64,000 bases of DNA from Streblospio benedicti (lineage: Eukaryota > Annelida > Polychaeta > Spionida > Spionidae): positions 7,956,567 to 8,020,566 of the forward strand of contig CM032660.1 in the NCBI GenBank assembly GCA_019095985.1, written 5' to 3'. Numbering within the stretch: position 1 is the stretch's first letter; every line of letters begins with the position of its first letter. This document shows, in pieces, positions 63,601 to 64,000 of this stretch. Position numbers and translations under genes: made by a program. The notes under the pieces are model-generated. The model had not been told where the DNA came from. It worked only from the letters and a program-made list of their open reading frames with translations, and did not search any database.

Positions 63601-64000
63601 TTAGTCAGATACATTGATTGTTTATGTTTTTAAAATGTGCTGCATCTTATATTTTCTATTTCAATTTATAAGTAATAGCAGATCATTATTATGGCTTTCT
63701 TCCAAATGCCAAACTTATGTCCTACTAACTAGAGATAACTGAGCCATTTTAGAATGAGTTTGTACACTATTAAAGGTTTTTGTAACTTTATAATCAGTTT
63801 ACGGATTGAATGTTAGATTAAAACAACCCTATTTGACTGAACTGTGAATATAGAAATGATAGATAGAGCTTTTCTTTGCAGCTTTTGATTATTAGATCTG
63901 AATAGCCATTCTATTCCAGTTATTCAAGCAAGCAAGTATTATTGGGCGTTACACCGTCTTGCTTTTTTTACATATTCTCTTGCATTGAGAGAGCCATGAA
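60620..64000. other. intergenic, AT-rich
   Basis: Contains a GTGGTCTCAATAGAGA MITE fragment (60725-60790), an A-rich run (61889-61940) and nothing else that I can support. A 43-nt splice-flanked stretch near 62010 on the plus strand was considered and rejected. Confidence 0.4.

Overview
The window is AT-rich, intron-rich animal DNA. It has phase-1 Sushi (CCP) exons, consensus GT-AG splice sites, tRNA-derived SINEs, several LINE lineages, a Penelope-like element with a GIY-YIG endonuclease, and many small hAT-like DNA transposons. The repeat mix and the very divergent receptor sequences suggest a marine invertebrate. I cannot separate hemichordate, amphioxus, echinoderm, mollusc or brachiopod from sequence alone. 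Two runs of exactly 100 N (18392-18491, 54322-54421) are scaffold gaps.

Three host genes are supported, all on the minus strand. (1) At the left, a signal-peptide exon (9786-9873) and a GC-rich internal exon (3964-4098) fit together in phase 1. They begin a secreted or membrane protein that continues beyond position 1. (2) From 35201 down to 19840, eight exons encode the C-terminal 535 or so residues of a Sushi-domain protein: two divergent Sushi-like units, four canonical Sushi units and a hydrophobic GPI- or membrane-anchor tail. No signal-peptide exon was found. (3) From 60378 down to 58093, four exons encode a complete 359-residue single-pass receptor. Its one N-terminal cysteine-rich domain aligns with BCMA/TACI (TNFRSF17/13B), including the first cysteine at residue 8. 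It has no apparent signal peptide (type III topology, as in BCMA) and ends with a TRAF-binding-like motif. I consider this the most interesting gene here.

The last three exons of gene 3 occur a second time at 52052-53405, inside a duplicated block (about 49.6-53.45 kb versus 54.4-59.5 kb) that meets the second assembly gap. It is either a tandem duplication missing its receptor exon or two haplotypes left side by side.

Layout: 1-3.7 kb, intergenic DNA with foldback repeats; 3.7-5.2 kb, exon, microsatellite, SINEs and a 279-bp MITE; 5.2-12.8 kb, sparse repeats, a CA/TTAG microsatellite, a 781-bp element and the signal-peptide exon; 12.8-18.3 kb, Penelope and two LINE copies; 18.5-35.2 kb, the Sushi gene with nested hAT-like elements in an intron; 35.3-49.3 kb, a repeat graveyard (Penelope tails, hAT relics, LINE 3' ends, an RTE-like reverse transcriptase interrupted by a 56-bp palindromic element); 49.3-60.6 kb, the duplicated TNF-receptor block; 60.6-64 kb, AT-rich with nothing clear. 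SINE tails lie directly on splice sites of two of the three genes.
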